64,000 nucleotides of DNA. It comes from Rapana venosa. Its lineage: Eukaryota > Mollusca > Gastropoda > Neogastropoda > Muricidae. Each line of letters begins with the position of its first letter. Positions within the stretch are counted from its first letter, which is position 1. The notes beneath the pieces are model-generated. The model saw only the letters and a list, made by a program, of their open reading frames with translations. It had not been told where the DNA came from and made no database searches. The stretch covers positions 15,880,802 to 15,944,801 of the forward strand of contig CM054144.1 in the NCBI GenBank assembly GCA_028751875.1. Direction: 5' to 3'. This document shows positions 1 through 12,500 of the stretch, piece by piece. Position numbers and translations under genes: made by a program.

Positions 1-150
1 TGCATTTTTTACAGAAAGACTTAGCAGATAACAGTTCTCCCCCATGCCGACTTCTCAGGCACTTGATGGCAGCACAACATGTTTTCACTGGTATGACCAA
101 CAACAACGAGTTGCTGTCTGAGTGGTCAAGAAAGAAGAAGAAGTAAAAAG
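1..150 (+). mobile_element. SINE-like element, family C (GAAGAA-tailed)
   Basis: Shares an ordered set of motifs with 32,098-32,272: ACAGAAAGACTTAGCAGATA, AACAGTTCTC, GCAGCACAACA, TTTTCACT and CTGTCTGAG, and ends in AAGAAGAAGAAG. Other copies are at 42,605-42,697 and, on the minus strand, 5,028-5,142. Confidence 0.65.
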
Positions 151-421
151 AAAACTACAAGATGTGGCGAAAAAGGTCGCTGGTGTATACTGGTATGAAT
201 ACGTAAAAATGATCACCTTGTGTGGCAGTTCTGACTTTTTCCCAACACACACTTCACCTTCATGGCGAAATGTAGAATCTCTGTGGCCTCTTTGCACAGG
301 CCACATTTCCCACCGTTATGATTGTGCCATGTAGCATAGAGCTTGTGGCAGAGATGGAGGCTAACTCGTCTTCACACTGTTACTATTAGCTTGTATGTTC
401 TGGTTGTGAAAACTTCATTGA

Positions 422-1016
422 GTGTACAGACTGTGTACAGAGTGTTGTGTGAATTTCTCTGTGTTGTACAGATTACATGGATGTACCGTGTACAGAGTGT
501 TGTGTAATGTACAGATTACATGGCTGTACAGTGTACAGTGTTGTGTACTGTTGTACAGATTACATGGCTGTACTGTGTACAGTGTTGTGTACTGCTGTAC
601 ATATTACATGGCTGTACAGTGTACAGTGTTGTGTACTGCTGTACAGATTACATGGCTGTACTGTGTACGGAGTGTTGTGTACTGCTGTACAGATTACACG
701 GCTGTACTGTGCACGGAGTATTGTGTACTGCTGTACAGATTACACGGCTGTACTGTGCATGGAGTGTTGTGTACTGCTGTACAGATTACACGGCTGTACT
801 GTGTACGGAGTGTTGTGTACTGTTGTACAGAATACACGGCTGTACTGTGTACGGAGTGTTGTGTACTGCTGTACAGATTACATGGCTGTACTGTGTACAG
901 AGTGTTGTGTACTGTTGTACATATTACATGGCTGTACTGTGTACGGAGTGTTGTGTACTGCTGTACAGATTACATGGCTGTACTGTGTGTACATAGTGTC
1001 ATATACTGTTTTACAG
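422..1016 (+). repeat. 46-bp minisatellite ending at the exon 1017 acceptor
   Basis: About 12 copies of a unit of about 46 bp containing GTACAGATTACATGGCTGTA and GTGTTGTGTACTG. Early copies are shorter. The last copy runs into TTTTACAG|ATTACATGGCGG, the real intron-exon boundary, so each unit carries a copy of the acceptor and the first bases of the exon. All three forward frames are open over long stretches, but the Cys/Tyr-rich products are repeat translations, not genes. Confidence 0.9.
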
Positions 1017-1110
1017 ATTACATGGCGGCACCGTCACCTCTGCCCAATGACCCCAGTGCTCCACCAGCTGTTCAGGCCGCTATGGCCATCAACCAGGCCA
1101 ACTATGACAG
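1017..1110 (+). CDS. NEK1: NEK1 exon a (first in window)
   Basis: Acceptor TGTTTTACAG at 1007-1016 and donor CAG|GTGGGG at 1111. It reads (D)[16 protein letters not shown]...NQANYD and ends two bases into an Arg codon that the next exon completes. It is a Pro/Ala-rich linker just before the coiled-coil region. The first 12 bases are also present in the 46-bp tandem array directly upstream, so the true acceptor is the last of a series of near-identical sites. Confidence 0.8.
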
Positions 1111-4100
1111 GTGGGGGTGTTTATTTGTTTATTCTTTGATATTGAGGATAATGGAATAAGCACTCATGTGCTTTTTTTACATCCAGTCCCCCTGTGTATG
1201 TGGTTTTGTAAATTTTGTCATCTGCTCCCACCGGCACACAATGGCCTACTCTTTTGTAAAGCGGAACAGGATTTAACACGTGCACAAGATGTTCTGTGTG
1301 TGTTTGTACATGGGGCCTCGGTTTATAGTCTCATCCGAAGAATGTGCGCGCATGTGTGTGTAGATGTGACAGGTGTGTGTGTGTTATGTGTGTTTTGTGT
1401 GTGTGTGTGTGTTTGTGTATATGTGTGTGTTGTATGTGTGTAGGTGTGTTTGTGTGTGTGTATGTGTGTGTATGTATGTGTGTATGTGAATTAAATGGGT
1501 GGGTAGATGTGACAGTTTGTATGCTTTTGGGTATTGTGTACTGTATAGCACTTTAAGTCATGGCAGATTTCTCTGCATGAAATTAGGGCAGGTCTCCCTG
1601 GGGAGAGTTTGTCACTACAAGAGAAGTGCCACCCATTATTTTGTTTTCTTTTCTTGTCTGCATGTGTATTTGTTTCCCTATCAGAGTGGCTTTTTTTCTA
1701 CAGAATTTTGGCAGGGGCAACTCTCTTGTTGCCGTGGGTTCTTTTACATGTGTGTTGCACAAGGGACCTCAGTTTGACGTCTCATCTTAAGACTAGCACC
1801 CAGACCATCACTCAAGTGGATTGGGTAAAAAAGGCACAAGTGGAGATCGAACCACAACACACTTCAAACCCGGACTTTTCGCTTTCTAGGCAGGAGCGTT
1901 ACCTCTAGATCCCCGATCCAGAGCATTACTACAGGTGTGTGGCATTTTGAAGAGTAGGTTCTTTACAGGTGGTTGCCTGGATGACATAAACATGTCCATT
2001 ATGCACTCTGTGGTCTGTAGAGAGATTGGCTTTTTGGGCCATGTTCAATTTTCCCAACACACTCTTCCTGAAAAATGCAGTGTAGTATTAACCAAACAAA
2101 TCTTTGAGGAGTAAAGGATACACAATGTCAATGCTGAATATCTCCAGATCAGTGAACTACTAATCCAATCCTGTTGTTTATAGCCCCGCCGACCACAGAG
2201 GCCATATGAGGGCTGTCACCTCGTCAACTTTTAAATCTCAGATTAAAACTGTGCAGCTATTACATATTACAACCAGGTATAAAACCAACTCTACCCACCT
2301 CGTCAACTTTTAAATCTCAGATTAAAACTGTGCAGCTATTACATATTACAACCAGGTATAAAACCAAGTCTACTGTCGTTCCTTGTAGCAAGGCCACTGT
2401 GTTCTTTGAATGCATGCATGTTACTGTTGATGCCAGAGAGTTGTCAGTGCTGTGTGTGCCCTGTGAGGTGCAGACAGAAAAGTAGAGCCCTTTTGAGCTG
2501 GAAATGTATTGTGTTGTGGTGTGTTGTGTTGTGTTGTTTTGTATACCACTTTCACGCAGGATGTTGGTTTATTGACTAACCCAAAAGACTTGCACTTACA
2601 CACCACCATTCAGTCTAGTGAATGGTGGAAAAGTTCAGATTTAAACAGAGATGAGGAGGGTGGGCTAGCCTAGTGGTTAGAGCATTTCACTCCTGATCTG
2701 ACTGCCCGGGATCAAACCACCACGGCGGAGGCCCCCCGTTTTAGGGGATTTTACCCTGGAGTTAACATCAGTACTAACTTCACTCCCCCAAAAGTCCTTC
2801 AGACGAGACTATAATTCAAGGTGCTATGTGCGAATGCACGCAGAACATTTTGTGCACACATTGAAAACCCATTCTGCCTTTCAGAAGAGTAAACCATTTC
2901 ATTCTGGTAGGAATGGATGGGAAAATTAAAAAGAAAACACAGACAAGCAGGTGTTGTGCTTAGACACCATCCCCAAAGCTGGAGTGCAGCTACCTAAATG
3001 GTGGTGGTGGGGTGGAGGGGGGGGGGGGGGGACGGTTGCGTATGCAAAAATCTCACTATTGGTGAACCTCAGAGCTCTGGCCAAGGAACCAACAACAACG
3101 ACAACAAAACACACCCAACAAACGACCCCCACCTCGAACCCCCAGAGATCAAACCTGCAACCTCTTGGTCTCTAGATGGGTGAATTACCTGCAGATCACA
3201 GAACCACTGACGTACACATGTCAGTGCAGGAAAGGCAGTGGTCAGTGCAGTGTGTGAATGCATGCAGAACATTTTGTGTGAGTGCATGCAGAACATTTTG
3301 TGTGAGTGCAGGAAAGACAGAGGTCAGTGCAGTGTGTGAATGTATGCAGAACATGTTGTGTGAGTGCATGCAGAACATGTTGTGTGAGTGCAGGAAAGAC
3401 AGTGGTCAGTGCAGTGTGTGAATGCATGCAGAACATTTTGTGTGCGTGCAGGCAGAACATGCTGTGTGCGTGCAGGCAGACCATGTTGTGTGCGTGCAGG
3501 CAGACCATGTTGTGTGCGTGCAGGCAGACCATGTTGTGTGAATGCAGGCTGAACATGTTGTGTGTGTGCAGGCAGACCATGTTGTGTGAATGCAGGCAGA
3601 ACATGTTGTGTGTGTGCAGGCAGACCATGTTGTGTGAATGCAGGCAGAACATGTGTGAATGCAGGCAGAACATGTTGTGTGAATGCAGGCAGAACATGTT
3701 GTGTGAATGCAGGCAGACCATGTTGTGTGAATGCAGGCAGAACATGTTGTGTGAATGCAGGCAGAACATGTTGTGTGAATGCAGGCAGAACATGTTGTGT
3801 GAATGCAGGCAGAACATGTTGTGTGAATGCAGGCAGACCATGTTGTGTGAATGCAGGCAGACCATGTTGTGTGTGTGTGCAGGCAGACCATGTTGTGTGG
3901 GTGCAGGCAGACCATGTTGTGTGCGTGTGTGCAGACCATGTTGTGTGCGTGTGTGCAGGCAGCAGGGGGCGCAGGCGGCAGAGCGGGCCAAGATTGTGGA
4001 GGACTACATGCAGCGACGTCAGGCCGCCGCCGCCAACAAGGCCAGGGGTCAGGCTGACCTCCTGGGGGTACGTCACTGACCGGTCGGCTTCGTTCAGCGT

Positions 4101-7100
4101 TATGTATACATGTGTGTGTGTCTGTCTGTGTGTGTGTGTGTGTATTGATCTGTGTATCTTTTTATCTATGAGCGCTTTGATTTGTTGCTTTACAATATTC
4201 AGCGCTATATAAATTCCATACATTACTATTATTTATTATTATTATTATCTGTCTGTTCTGTGTTTTTGTATACTTTAAAAAAAATCTGTTCATGTGTATC
4301 TGTCTGCCCATTTATCTCTGTCTGTCTGTCTATCTCACTTCTATCAAATTTATCTGTCTATGTATCTGAATATCTTTTTATCTATGTGTATCTGTCTGTG
4401 TATGTATATCTGTATGTCTTTTTATCTGTACATGCATATCTATCTGTCTACCTATTTATCTATGTTTGTTTATCTATCTATCTCACTTCTATCACTTTAT
4501 TTATCTGTGTGTCTATCTGTCTTACTGTCTGTCTGCCTGCCTCTTTTTATTACTATGTATACCTAATCTCTCATATCTATCTTTGTATTTATTTATGGGT
4601 ACATATCCAGATACTTATCTGTTTGTCTGTCTCTGTACCTGTTTACCTATCTATATTCTGATGAGCCCTTTCACAAAGCAGCTAGTCCTTATCTAGATAT
4701 TTTTAAAAAAAAGAAATTTCAGGTAGATAAATATTTGCAGTTATATTCATAAGTTTTATTCACCCATTTATTTATTTATTTATTTATTTTTGTTGTCTGT
4801 TATGAAATACCTTTATGTAACTTAAACTGCTGATTTTTCAGAACCGTCCCCCTTCAGGGAGAGGGCGTGCCTTACCCACCCCCAAACCAGGTGAGTGGAG
4901 AATAGTACAAGTTGTTCTGGTGGTGGTAAAGGTGGTTGTTTTAATAGACTGCTATGTCATTGATTGAAATCACAGCTCTGATTGACCATCTTTCATCCAG
5001 TCAAAAGGGCTCATTAACTTGTGTGACTTCTTCTTTTTCGTTGATGCTCAGACAGCATCAATTCTTGTCAGTTATATGAGCGAAACTGTGTTTCACTGCC
5101 GTTAAGCTCCTGGCAAGTCAGGCCCAGCACATCCAACTTTGGCGTTGTATGTGTAACTGATAGGAGACATTTTATATGAGGAAACAGAGACAAATCTTTT
5201 GTACTCTCTAGTTCTTAATTAATAACAGTCTGATCCATATTCTGTTTTTGGGTAAGTTTTTTTTTCTGTTGTGGGTACTTTTCTTTTTCTTGACTGTTTT
5301 GATTTTCTGTTGTCATATTGTAGAATTTTTGTTGTCTTTTTGAAGTTTTATTCTTTTTTTGGTTTTGTTTGTTTGTTTGATGTTGGGGCTTTTTTCTTTC
5401 ATAAAGCTGCCCATTGTTTTGAGGATTGATTGATTTTGGGGTTTGTGCAGGTGTAGAATAAAAGATGGATATTGCCTTCAACAAGTTTTCGTGTAAGAAG
5501 ATTTTGCTGATCACTAGGCTAAAAACTGATGAAAATCAAGGCAGTGAGTTTGACTTCTATCTATATCCCAGCCAGTGGGCGGCCATTCCTCCAGGGTAGA
5601 CTAGAAAACTGGGAGGGAATGGGCATGTGCAGAAGGGAGGCTGTTATGTGGCTGGCTGGCTGAGGAGACAGAAGGAAAGGAGTGGAAAAAATAGTCAGAT
5701 AATATGAAAGTCATGGCGTTGTCTTGTCAACTGTCCATCTCCAGCAGATCTCAGATCAAAGGTTCTTGTGTGGAAAATGAGTTTAAATTAATAAGACATA
5801 TTGGTCATTTCAGACTACCTGTTACACCTTGAAAGTGTACATGTACAGTCAGCCATTGTGTATAATTAATACCATGTAAAGGTCCCAGTATGCATGCCCC
5901 AAGGCCTCAATCACGGTCACACGCCAAGCTGAAAATTAACTTCAAAAGAAAAAACAAACCATCTTCTCTAGTAGACATCTCAACAACGACTCAGACCTGT
6001 GCCCTCAGATAACTCTTTGATCATGAATCTGAGATATACTTATTCAAGCCACTAGGCTGTTCTGTCCCTAAAGCAGGTGGATGTAAGTCACCGCCATTGT
6101 ACTGTTGGAAAAAAGGGATGACAAAGAAAGGTGCAGAAGTTGCTGCAAGTTGGCACCTTGGAGGACTTGGGTTTTATTCATTGGAATAGCATTGTTAGTA
6201 CACAGCCCATTTTCACTTCATCTCTTCCATTTACCTGTTGACTGATGTTTCAGCTGCAGCAAAGCCAGGTGCAGCCCAGGGACGTAACAGAGAAGAGCAG
6301 GTAAGACTTTCTGCAGGTTTTGTTAGATGCTTACCACTCCTTTCATGTTGACTTGCCCTGATTTTATAATGTTCTCTTCCAAAGTTAGAGTGTGGTTACC
6401 TTCATGGTGGGCAAAAAACAATCGCATATGCAAAATCTCACAATTGGTGAATTTCAGAGCTCTAGCCGAAGACCCCCCCCCCCCCCTCCAACCTTCAAAA
6501 AGTTTTTCTTTTCAAAATTTTAACCAGTTTGGGCATAAGTATATAAAAATGACACATTTACAAATAGTTTTTGCTAGATTTGATTACATGGTTTTAACAT
6601 ATCAATGAATATTAAAGACACATGCTTTAACTGACATAATTATTTTCCTTGAAAATTGATTATTGTGAATGAATGATATGGTCTTCAATATATATTCAGT
6701 ATGATTTATTCAAACGTGTGAAAGTGTCTAGTTATGTCTTAATATACTATTTATTGAATGACCATATTTAAAACAAAAATCTGATATTTCATGTGGTAAA
6801 AAAAGTGAAAATAAAAGAAATGTGTGCAGGAGTATCTGGAGAGACTGCGGCATATTCGTGAGCAGAACATGCGGGAACGCAAAAACTTGCTGCAAAAGAA
6901 AGCAGGCATTCCTGTAAGGATATGAATTCCGCATGCGTGCGTGTGTGTGTTTGTGTGCGTGCGTGCATGCGTGAGCATGTGTGCGTGCGTGCGTGCGTGT
7001 GTGTGTACCTGTGAGTGTGTGTGTGTTTATTTGTGTCTCTGTGTGCATTCACACATATTTATCATATGTATATGTTTATATATAAGCACTTCGATTTGTT

Positions 7101-7395
7101 TGTTTTACAAGATTCAGCGCTATATGAATTCCATATATTATTATTATTATCATATGTAAGAAAATGGGAGTGACCTCTGTAGACAAAAGCAGATCAGTTT
7201 CTCTTTAGAAATATTTTGGAGATATTTGTTTTGTTCTTCACAAGGATATTTTTATGTTGTTCAGTTCACATTGCATTCTTTGTGCTTTTAATACTGGAGT
7301 TTTTTTCATTTGCACTCTCGGTCTCTGTCAAATTTGACATGTTTCAGATATGTGAAAAGTCATGTGTTTATTTATCTGAATTTTTGTTTGTTTGT

Positions 7396-7454
<59 letters not shown>

Positions 7455-9112
7455 CCTTTTCCTGATTATTCATTCAAATGATTTGGCCAGATTTTCAGTG
7501 AATGTACAAGTCAGGTTGTGTCAAAAGTGTTTTGTGAACAATAATTTTTCTTCAGTTTAATTGACTTTTGATAATTTATTTCATTTAACTTTTACATTGT
7601 ATTAGTTGACTTTTCACTAATGTTGACTTTTCACCAGTATATGTTTTAATTTTCACTAATGTATATTTTTCACCAGTATATGTTTGTTTATTTTTTCACC
7701 AATGTATGTATGTTTGTTTTCCATCTTTGGTCACTTTGGTCACAGTCGGCAGCAGAAAGAGATGCAGAGCAAAGAAGAAAGAAGGCAGAAGCATTGAAGG
7801 TGAGGTGACTGGCTGATCACACGGCAGGGTGTTTTCTTTTGATTGTTTGTTTTTGTATGTATGTATGTATGTTTTTTATTGCATGGCAGTTGAGTTTAGG
7901 TTGCATGACATCATGTTTGCACATTTCACTAAACAATGCACTCATTAGTTTGAATTTTTGTTGCACCAAGAAAGATATTGAACAATAATACAGTAATAAT
8001 TTCCTTCCCTGTTACTTCTTGTGAAGTAAATAAAACAAGAAAGAAGTCATTCCTTGTGAATCTACTGTAGTTATGTCACCAGTTCCTGAAGTTGGAATGT
8101 GGCTACCTTAGTGGTGTGTGTGTGTGTGTGTGTAGGGGGGGGGGGGGGACAGTTGCATACGCAAAAATCTCACCATTGGTGAACCTGGCTGAGGAATATA
8201 AAAAAAGAGGTCACCAGCTATCAGTACCACCTCAGATCCTCTACTGACATCTTGAATCAAGGAGACAGACATAACATTTATTTGAACCTAATGGATGGTT
8301 GGTTGGTTTGATTTTTGGGTTAAACTTTATCATTTGATGATTTTGGCATATACTCAAGTTTTATTCTATATCTTTCATAAATGAGATTATCGACAGAACT
8401 AACAATGAATGGAAGCATCATTTAACCCATGGGGGCATGTATTACTTTCACTGACCAACATCGAGATTGTCTCCTGATCAACACTATGTGCACCCATTGA
8501 TAAGTGTGAAAGAGCGCCCCTTTTTATAACAGAAATAGCTTACATTAAAAAAAGGAGGATGTTTTCAGAGGATTCCGAGGACAACCCCCCAGAATCCCGT
8601 TTTAAGGAGAGTGTTTAGCTGTTGTGCTGAGAGTTTGTCATGGCTGAAGACAATCTCAGCATAACAGTTTGAAGCATAGCAATAGCAAAAGACAAGATTG
8701 GGCATTTAGCTTTCATCAGTAACTGACACATCTTTTGGCCTATGCAGACAAATTCGAAACAAACCTACCTTCCTAACCCCGATGTCCAGATTTTTCATGT
8801 GTAGTCATTTATATCAAATCTTCTCTTGAAAGGCTGCCCTACTCCATCTTCAGGGTGAAGTTGAGGGGCAAGGTGTGTGTATTGTTGGGTGTGCAGCAAC
8901 AGGCGCAGGACTGGGCGAAGAAGAAGAAGGACGAGCTGGAGAAGGAACGGCAGGATCTGATGAAGCAGGAGCAGGACAAGCTGAAGCAGCAGCAGCAGCA
9001 GCAAGGGCAGCCTGCAGGCAATGCTAACAGGTGAGGGGATGCTGTGTGTGAGTGGTGTGTTTTGTGTGTGTGTGTGTGTGGTGTGTGTGTGTGTTGTGTG
9101 TGTGGTGTATGT

Positions 9113-9148
<36 letters not shown>

Positions 9149-9250
9149 GTGTGGTGTTGTTTGGGGTGTGATGTGTGGTGTGTGTGTGTGTGTGTGGTGT
9201 GTGTGTGTGGGGAGGTGTGGTGTATGTGTGTGTTGTGTGTGTGTGTGTGT

Positions 9251-9281
<31 letters not shown>

Positions 9282-9289
9282 GTGGTGTA

Positions 9290-9337
<48 letters not shown>

Positions 9338-9349
9338 GTGGAGGTGGTG

Positions 9350-9405
<56 letters not shown>

Positions 9406-9488
9406 TGGTGGTGGTGTATGTGTACGTGTTGTGTGTGTGTGTGTGTGTGTGTGTGTGGTGGTGGTGGTGTATGTGTGCGTGTGTGTGT

Positions 9489-9528
<40 letters not shown>

Positions 9529-12500
9529 TGGTGGTGGTGGTGGTGTATGTGTGCGTGAGTGTGTTTGTGAGTGAGTGAGTGTGTGTGTGTGTGTGTGTGT
9601 TTGTGTGGTTTTTTATTTATTTATTCATTTATTCTTTTATATCGAGGATAAGGGAATAAGCACGCATGTGGTTTTTTTACATCCAGTCCCCATGTGTATG
9701 CGGTTGTGTAAATTTTGTCATCTGTTTCCACTGGCACACAATGGCCTACTCTTCCGAAAAGCGGAACAGGATTTAACGTGTGCGCAAGATGTTCTGCATG
9801 CGTTTGAACACGGGGCCTTGGTTTATAGTCTCATCTGTTTGTGTGTGTGTGTATTTGTTTGCTTGTGTGTGTTTGTGTGTGTGTGTGTGTGGTGGTGGTG
9901 GTGTATTTGTGTGTGTTTGTGTGTGTGTTGGAGGGGTGGGGGGGGGAGAGGATGTGTGTGGGGAGAGGCTGTAGGAGGGTGTAACTGTTTGTGTGTGTTT
10001 CATTAAGTGGTGTGTGTGTACATGTGTGTGTGTATTGGGTGGGGTGGGGTGGGGGAGATAAGTGGATGTGTGGGGAGAGGGGGTAGGAGAATGAGTGTGT
10101 GTGTGTGCACATGCGTGTGTGTGTGTGTGTGTGTGCATGGGTGTGCATGTGCCCACATGTGCCTACATGTGCATGTACATGTATGCATGTGTGCCTGTGT
10201 CCATGCATATATATGGATGCTTGCATTTGCCTGTGATTGTTTCAGGCCCGGTTCGGCCAAAGCGAACATGACACCAGCCCCGGCAGTGCCCATCACAGGA
10301 ATGCTGCATCTGATTGGTGCAGGCAAGCAAGCTGCCCCGCCCCCTGCCGAACAGGAGCAGGCAACTCCTGATGAAGAGGAGCAACCAAAGTGAGTTTCTC
10401 TTGACAGAAGTTGGTAAATCAGTATTATGTTGTTGTTTGTTTTGATTAGAAATTTGAATTGTTTTAGAAAGAAAGGAATCAGAGTGATTGGTTTAGATAT
10501 GTAAAACCCCCACTTATAAAGCTTTGATGATGAAACCATTCAGTATTAAGGTAGAATTTATCCAAAAAGTAAAAAAATGCGTGAAAGAGGAAAAGAACTA
10601 ATCAAGTACTTGGGTTCTTTTTCTTTTCAAGTTTTCTTGGAATCTATGTGAGCCTCTTCTGAGTGGTATCTGTATAAGGTGGGGACCCCCCCCACCCCCC
10701 CATCCATGTTTTTAAGCACTTAGTGGGGATACTTTTATTGTGTTAGAGGTTTATGGTTTGAGAGATGGGAAGAAAGGATCCAATTTTGTGAGTATGTTTA
10801 TATGCATGAGTGTTTGTGATCGGGTGAGAGGATGAAGAAGGAGTGAAGGAAGGACAATGAGAACCTTTCAGCTTAGCATGATACACATGAAAAGAGAAGC
10901 AAGGACATAAGAATTTGAACAGTTGAGATAAAGAACAGCTTTTGTGATGAACAAAAAGATATGATGTCAAACCACTTATAATCACTCTTCACATTCACCA
11001 AACATACAGTATCAAACCAGTGTTACTTACAGCGGGGAAACACAGAGCAGACATAGATAATAAACATCCCAGGCATAAAGTTTGTGTTCCTTTCTTTTAA
11101 AGCTGAAGCTGTCGCTCTTGTTAAACCTGTAACTGTCCTGGAAGTTTGAATGCGGCTGCCTTATCGCTGGGCAAAAACAGTCCCATCCACAAACTGTCAC
11201 CTTTGTTGAGATCTTTGCAGCTCTAGCCAATAAAAGACCCCTCCCCTCCCCCCCCAAAAAAAAACCCCCTCCCAAAACCCCCAACAAAAACCAAAAAACC
11301 CCACCTAAACCCACTCACCCCTCAAAAAACCCAAAACAACACCCCCCCCCCTAAAAAAAACCCCTTTAACAGAGGTCAGCAAACTTCACAAACCCGCTCT
11401 GCCCATTTCCAGGAGCGTGCAGCAAAGGAAGAACGACATCCTGAAACGTCTCAATGGGAAGTCGCCCGCCCGAGGCAAGTGGGGGGCCGACAAAGAGGAA
11501 GCGCCCCCTGTCAAGGAGGAGGGGGAGGGGGAGGTGCAGATGCGGCGAGCGTGGGGGGAAGGGGCCGTCAGTCCCATGGCTGATCCTGAATCGGCGCGTT
11601 CCCAGTGGAGTGATGACCCGCTGCGGCTGAGTGACATACCTTTGGAGCAGACTGGCTCCGCCATGGAAGGTAAGGGTGTGGGCGGCTGAGTGACATACCT
11701 TTGGAGCAGACTGGCTCCGCCATGGAAGGTAAGGGTGTGGGCGGCTGAGTGACATACCTTTGGAGCAGACTGGCTCCGCCATGGAAGGTAAGGGTGTGGG
11801 CGGCTGAGTGACGTACCTTTGGAGCAGACTGGCTCCGCCATGGAAGGTAAGGGTGTGGGCGGATTGCTGGTCTGCGTGGTGTTGTTTCCTGTTTGATGGA
11901 TGCTATAATAATAATAATAGTATATGGAGTTTATATAGCGCTGAATCTTGTAAAGCAACAAATCAAAGCGCTCAGATGACATGATTTTTTAAATATTACT
12001 TTATATCGAGGATAATGGAATAAGCACTCAGGTGATTTTTTTACATCCAGTCCCCGTGTGTATGCGGTTTTGTATATTTTGTCATCTGTTCCCACCGGCA
12101 CACAATGGCCTACTCTTTCGAAAAGCAGAACAGGATTTAACGTGTGCGCAAGATGTTCTGCATGCGTTCGCACACGGGGCCTCGGTTTATAGTCTCATCC
12201 GAAGGACTGTAGCCAAGTGATAAAGAGTGTTGGATGTCGGTCCTGCAGGCCAGTGGAGTTGTGGGTTCTAAGCATGACAGAAATGTGTCGAAATTTAAGG
12301 GGTGGTTGTTTTTTAACAATCTCCCAGGTCAACTTATAATTCCCTTTGTGTATATGCACATGCAGAAGATCAAATGTACATGTTAAAGATCCTATAATTC
12401 ATGTCAGGATTTATCCTTGAAGTCAGAATGCAATTACTTTAATGGTCAGTAAACATTGGCTTACACAGAATCTCACCATTGGTGAACCTCAGAGCTCTTG

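Noticed and set aside
422..1159. Cys/Tyr/Val-rich reading frames of up to 245 codons
   Set aside because: Repeat translation of the 46-bp array. Only the last part (from 1,017) is a real NEK1 exon.
3225..3958. CRISPR-like array
   Set aside because: Units are directly adjacent with no unique spacers, and the genome is eukaryotic. The 30-bp array at 55,376 was rejected for the same reason.
3242..4223. His/Cys-rich reading frames on both strands
   Set aside because: Translations of the 24-bp array. The coding part is the exon at 3,959-4,067 only.
9021..9578. Cys/Val-rich frames of 127-185 codons
   Set aside because: (TG)n repeats read in three frames. The same holds for 18,571-19,000 and 21,609-21,842.
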